From an uncultured Rhodospirillaceae bacterium (GTDB taxonomy: Bacteria > Pseudomonadota > Alphaproteobacteria > Azospirillales > Azospirillaceae): DNA of 64,000 bases. The notes below the pieces were generated by a model. It made no database searches, was not told the origin of the DNA, and was given only the letters and a program-made list of their open reading frames with translations. Position 1 is the stretch's first letter. Every line of letters begins with the position of its first letter. The translations under genes were made by a program, and so were the position numbers. Shown piece by piece: positions 61,872 through 64,000 of the stretch. The stretch is from contig CALBDS010000004.1 of NCBI GenBank assembly GCA_937927415.1, positions 310,001 to 374,000 on the forward strand. Direction: 5' to 3'.

Positions 61872-62275
61872 GCCGCCCCCGCACCGACGATGCCCTTGTC
61901 CACCAGGGCCGGGGTGATGACGGCGAAAGCCTCCCCCCACAAGGAAGCGGCCCGCTGTTCGCGCCACCGTTCCGGCGACGGCGCTTCCATGCGGCGGCCA
62001 TAGTGGACCAGCACATGCAGATGGTCGCGCGACAGCAGGCGGCGGCGGTACAGCCGATCGACGGTGCGGATGATGTCGCCCGGTTCGCACGGCCGCGACA
62101 CCAGCCCCAGCCCGGCCACGACGCGCGCCCCTTCGGCCTTGGCGATCTGGGCCTGGACCGCCCAGAACCAGGCCTCGGCGGCGTTGGAAAAAGGAATTCC
62201 TTCCAGGGTGAAGGGTGTCGCACCGGCCGGCGGCAGAGCCGACGACGGGCGACGATCCAAGACTGCGTGATGCAT
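61868..62275 (-). CDS. Conserved alphaproteobacterial protein at the head of the cluster
   Basis: A 135-residue protein starting MHHAVLDRRPSSALPPAGAT. The body is PFSNAAEAWFWAVQAQIAKA, then CEPGDIIRTVDRLYRRRLLS and EAFAVITPALVDKGIVG. I recognise the pattern (AEAWFW, CEPGDI, LYRRR) from uncharacterised proteins in other alphaproteobacteria, without a known function. ATG 62275 is the best start; about 196 bases separate it from the divergent S24 repressor, and its promoter must lie there. It is the first gene of the cluster and overlaps the next one. Confidence 0.75.
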   Translation of the reverse strand: MHHAVLDRRPSSALPPAGATPFTLEGIPFSNAAEAWFWAVQAQIAKAEGARVVAGLGLVSRPCEPGDIIRTVDRLYRRRLLSRDHLHVLVHYGRRMEAPSPERWREQRAASLWGEAFAVITPALVDKGIVGAGAA

Positions 62276-62385
62276 GAAACAATCTCCTTTCTGCCGCGCA
62301 AAGCGGGTGCCCGCTGCGGCAAATGACCGCTGCCGGGCTGCCATCGGGACCGGCAGGTATCGTTATGGTGGAAATTTCGTTCTCT

Positions 62386-62434
62386 TTATGTTCATATAAG
62401 ACCGACGCCGTCAAGCAAAATATGAATATGTTCC
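62386..62434. promoter_or_regulatory. Inverted ATATGAAYAT elements between repressor and phage cluster
   Basis: ATGTTCATAT (62388-62397) is the reverse complement of ATATGAACAT; ATATGAATAT lies at 62420-62429. They form an inverted pair in AT-rich DNA between the divergent S24 gene and the 62275 gene, a natural operator site. TATAAG at 62395-62400 could be a -10 box; no clear -35 is seen. Confidence 0.4.
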
Positions 62435-62471
62435 TAGAGACGGTCTGGGGGTGTTGTGAGACTATTGTCCC

Positions 62472-63104
62472 ATGCTCAAACATGCGGACATATGGCGGGC
62501 CATCGACCGGCTGGCGGCGCAGAGCGGGCTTTCGGCGTCCGGTCTGGCCCGGCGTGCCGGGCTTGACCCGACCACCTTCAACAAATCCAAGCGCACGACC
62601 AGCGACGGCAAGCTGCGCTGGCCGTCCACCGAGAGCATTGCCAAGATTCTGGAAGCCACCAGCGCCTCGTTCGGAGAGTTCGTGGCGCTGGTGGGCGACA
62701 CCTCCGGCCCGTCGGCGTTGCAGCGGGTGCCGGTGATCGGCTATGCCCAGGCCGGCAACGCCGGCTATTTCGACGACGCCGGCTTCCCCTCCGGCACCGG
62801 CTGGGACGAATTGCTGTTCCCCAGCCTGGGCGACCCCCACGCCTATGCGCTGGAAGTGGCCGGCGATAGCATGGACCCGGTGTACCGCGACGGCGACACC
62901 ATCATCGTTTCCCCCGCCGCCCAGATCCGCCGCGGCGACCGCGTGGTGCTGCGCACCAAGGAGGGGGAGGTGATGGCCAAGCAACTGGTGCGGGAAACCG
63001 CCACGCGGGTGGAGCTGATGTCCATCAACCGCGCCCATTCCGACCGCGTGATCCCCCGCGCCGATGTGGCATGGATGGCCCGGATCATCTGGGCCAGCCA
63101 GTAA
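62472..63104 (+). CDS. S24-family HTH transcriptional regulator (CI/LexA-like)
   Basis: A 210-residue repressor. The HTH is at 18-45 (SGLSASGLARRAGLDPTTFN), then a linker with an Ala-Gly step (YAQAGNAGYF) where self-cleavage could occur, and the S24 peptidase with Ser in VAGDSMDPVYRDGD and Lys in GEVMAKQL. Close relatives with SGLARRAGLDPTTFNKSKR are found across alphaproteobacterial chromosomes, so it may be a host gene rather than the cluster's own repressor. Divergence from the phage genes makes control of them likely. Cleavage under DNA damage is a family property, not shown here. Confidence 0.9.
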   Translation: MLKHADIWRAIDRLAAQSGLSASGLARRAGLDPTTFNKSKRTTSDGKLRWPSTESIAKILEATSASFGEFVALVGDTSGPSALQRVPVIGYAQAGNAGYFDDAGFPSGTGWDELLFPSLGDPHAYALEVAGDSMDPVYRDGDTIIVSPAAQIRRGDRVVLRTKEGEVMAKQLVRETATRVELMSINRAHSDRVIPRADVAWMARIIWASQ

Positions 63105-63159
63105 GCGGCCCTACCAGCAAGCACCCTTTTGCGGTTCCGGGCGCCGTGGCGCCGTGGTG

Positions 63160-63207
63160 CCTGCGCCAATCAAAGCCTGCGCCAATCAAAGCCTGCGCCA
63201 ATCAAAG
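63160..63207. repeat. Tandem repeat, 3 x 16 bp
   Basis: The unit CCTGCGCCAATCAAAG occurs three times without interruption (63160, 63176, 63192). It lies in the 414-base gene-free gap 63105-63518. No inverted symmetry and only three copies, so it is not CRISPR; slippage or protein-binding repeats are possible. The remainder of the gap is AT-rich with promoter and terminator signals described separately and no gene. Confidence 0.75.
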
Positions 63208-63399
63208 GTTGTCTGCCCCATCCTATGACGATCGGGGCAATCCGTGCGCGTCCATATCCGCATGGCCGCGCATAATGGTTTCAAGTCTTAACATAAAAAA
63301 TGCAATCAAAATAAAGAGCGAACAACGGCCGATATCCATAGAATCCAGTGCATAGCCGTGCATATTCGATGGTTAAACTGTCGCATCCGAACGATTTAT

Positions 63400-63428
63400 T
63401 TGACACATATCGCGATGTCCGATAGAGA
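63400..63428 (+). promoter_or_regulatory. Promoter candidate for the TRAP gene
   Basis: TTGACA (63400-63405) is perfect; after 17 bases comes TAGAGA (63423-63428), a weak -10. A start near 63435 would give an 84-base leader that contains the hairpin at 63468-63496. Confidence 0.4.
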
Positions 63429-63467
63429 CGATTTATGGTCTTGTCGGCACTGGGGCCATTCCCTTGC

Positions 63468-63496
63468 GGTCCATCGCCGATGGGCCGGGCTTTTTT
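63468..63496 (+). terminator. Terminator-like hairpin in the TRAP gene leader
   Basis: GGTCCATC pairs with GATGGGCC (one G-T pair) around GCC; after GGGC follow six T residues. It lies between the promoter candidate and ATG 63519, so it may act as an attenuator or end a short upstream transcript. Confidence 0.5.
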
Positions 63497-63518
63497 CCAT
63501 TCTCCGGGATTGTTCACC

Positions 63519-64000
63519 ATGCCGTCGTTTTGCAAGATCGCGCGGATTGCCGCTGCGTCGGTGCTGTCCGCTTCGCTGTTCGCATCCGTCCTGACCGGCG
63601 GGGGAACGGCCCTGGCCCAAACAGCGCCGGGGGCGGAAAAGGAAATCCGCTTTTCCCACCATTTCCCGGAAAACCCCAACGACTGGCGCCACGCCTATCC
63701 CCTGGCGTTCGCCAACGCGCTGAACAGCGCCAACGTCGGGCTGAAGGTGGTGCTGTTCCCCGACCAGAAGCTGATGCGCGCCAAGGAGCAATGGGGTGCG
63801 CTGGGCAAGGGGGCGGTGGACATGTCCATGTTCTCGCTGGCCGAACTCGCCGAAGGCGTGCCGGAGGTGCACGCGCTGGGGCTGCCCGCCATGATCCGCG
63901 ACGCCGACCACGCCCGCCGTCTGGCTGCATCCCCCTTCATGGACCGGCTGCGCACCCTGACCGAGGGCCAGGGGGTGACGGTGCTGGAAGGCGTGTGGCT
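63519..64000 (+). CDS. TRAP transporter solute-binding protein, DctP family (partial)
   Basis: The open frame from ATG 63519 runs off the right edge; 160 residues are visible. A signal peptide (RIAAASVLSASLFASVLTGG) with likely cleavage after ALAQ is followed by KEIRFSHHFPENPNDWRHAY, PLAFANALN, VVLFPDQKLMRAKEQWGALG and VDMSMFSLAELAEGVPE, the standard order of DctP-type lobes binding C4-dicarboxylates or related acids. Uptake would need the DctQM membrane subunits, expected to the right. The ribosome site is weak (GGGATTGTTCACC). Confidence 0.85.
   Translation, partial: MPSFCKIARIAAASVLSASLFASVLTGGGTALAQTAPGAEKEIRFSHHFPENPNDWRHAYPLAFANALNSANVGLKVVLFPDQKLMRAKEQWGALGKGAVDMSMFSLAELAEGVPEVHALGLPAMIRDADHARRLAASPFMDRLRTLTEGQGVTVLEGVW

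Larger units (their letters stand above)
43348..62275 (-). mobile_element. Podovirus-type phage cluster split by a signalling cassette
   Basis: Minus-strand order from the right: two small proteins, portal, Bbp19-like, scaffold, [inserted kinase and GGDEF-EAL], capsid, 90-residue protein, tail tubular A, tail tubular B, coiled-coil virion protein, tail fibre, large terminase, membrane protein, cell-wall hydrolase, holin. All frames are intact. No integrase, excisionase, polymerase, primase, helicase or phage RNA polymerase is seen and neither end has a tRNA or obvious direct repeat. Either a defective prophage or a domesticated element; boundaries are approximate. Confidence 0.85.

Noticed and set aside
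63160..63207. CRISPR array
   Set aside because: Three direct copies with no spacers between them and no cas genes; it is a simple tandem repeat.

Overview
The DNA is about 65-70% GC. Its core genes (carB, greA, thrS-infC, pyrD), many two-component and c-di-GMP proteins, a five-TM LYT-type hybrid kinase and an S24 regulator of alphaproteobacterial type point to a Rhodospirillales member, most likely an Azospirillum relative. The species call is inference from gene content.

Layout. (1) 1-12103 is the right part of a temperate tailed-phage prophage, almost wholly on the minus strand. It carries a head module (head-tail protein, DnaT-like protein, capsid, scaffold-like protein, portal, large terminase, Mu-F-like protein), a promoter with an operator-like dyad, a repeat-rich replication region with a RepA-type ATPase, a small HTH/excisionase-like protein and a tyrosine integrase. 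It ends in the 3' part of a tRNA-Thr(CGU) gene, so this is the attachment site; the intact tRNA should lie beyond the left edge. (2) 12175-43303 is host chromosome: an MFS exporter; a tripartite RND pump (outer-membrane factor, pump, adaptor) divergent from an adjacent response regulator/kinase pair; a small dehydrogenase subunit; a sensor kinase; a solute-binding protein; greA; carB; a kinase and a PAS protein; a glutathione transferase; a GMC dehydrogenase; thrS-infC; two secreted proteins; an RHH regulator; an HAD phosphatase; a degenerate EAL protein; pyrD with a DUF952 gene; and a 76-residue protein behind a convincing sigma-54 promoter with three palindromic upstream sites. (3) 43348-62275 is a second, unrelated phage cluster of podovirus (T7-like) type on the minus strand: portal, Bbp19-like protein, scaffold, capsid, tail tubular proteins A and B, a coiled-coil virion protein, a pectate-lyase-type tail fibre, large terminase and lysis genes. 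It has no recognisable integrase, replication genes or RNA polymerase. (4) 62472-64000 holds an S24 repressor and the start of a TRAP-transporter binding protein.

The most interesting structure is inside region 3. The conserved scaffold-capsid order is split by about 5.8 kb carrying a hybrid histidine kinase (two receiver domains) and a GGDEF-EAL protein with an intact EAL site and degenerate GGDEF site. Hairpin terminators stand on both sides. Every phage gene around it is intact. A domesticated particle-forming element, perhaps of gene-transfer-agent type, under phosphorelay and c-di-GMP control is a testable reading, but a decayed prophage with inserted host genes explains the same facts.

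Other points of note are an infC gene that appears to start at AUA, an iteron-like array of eight exact octamers next to the phage ATPase, octamers shared between the phage promoter and integrase regions, and a GMC dehydrogenase large subunit 10 kb from a sorbitol-dehydrogenase-type small subunit. All functional calls come from reading the sequence; no database search was run.
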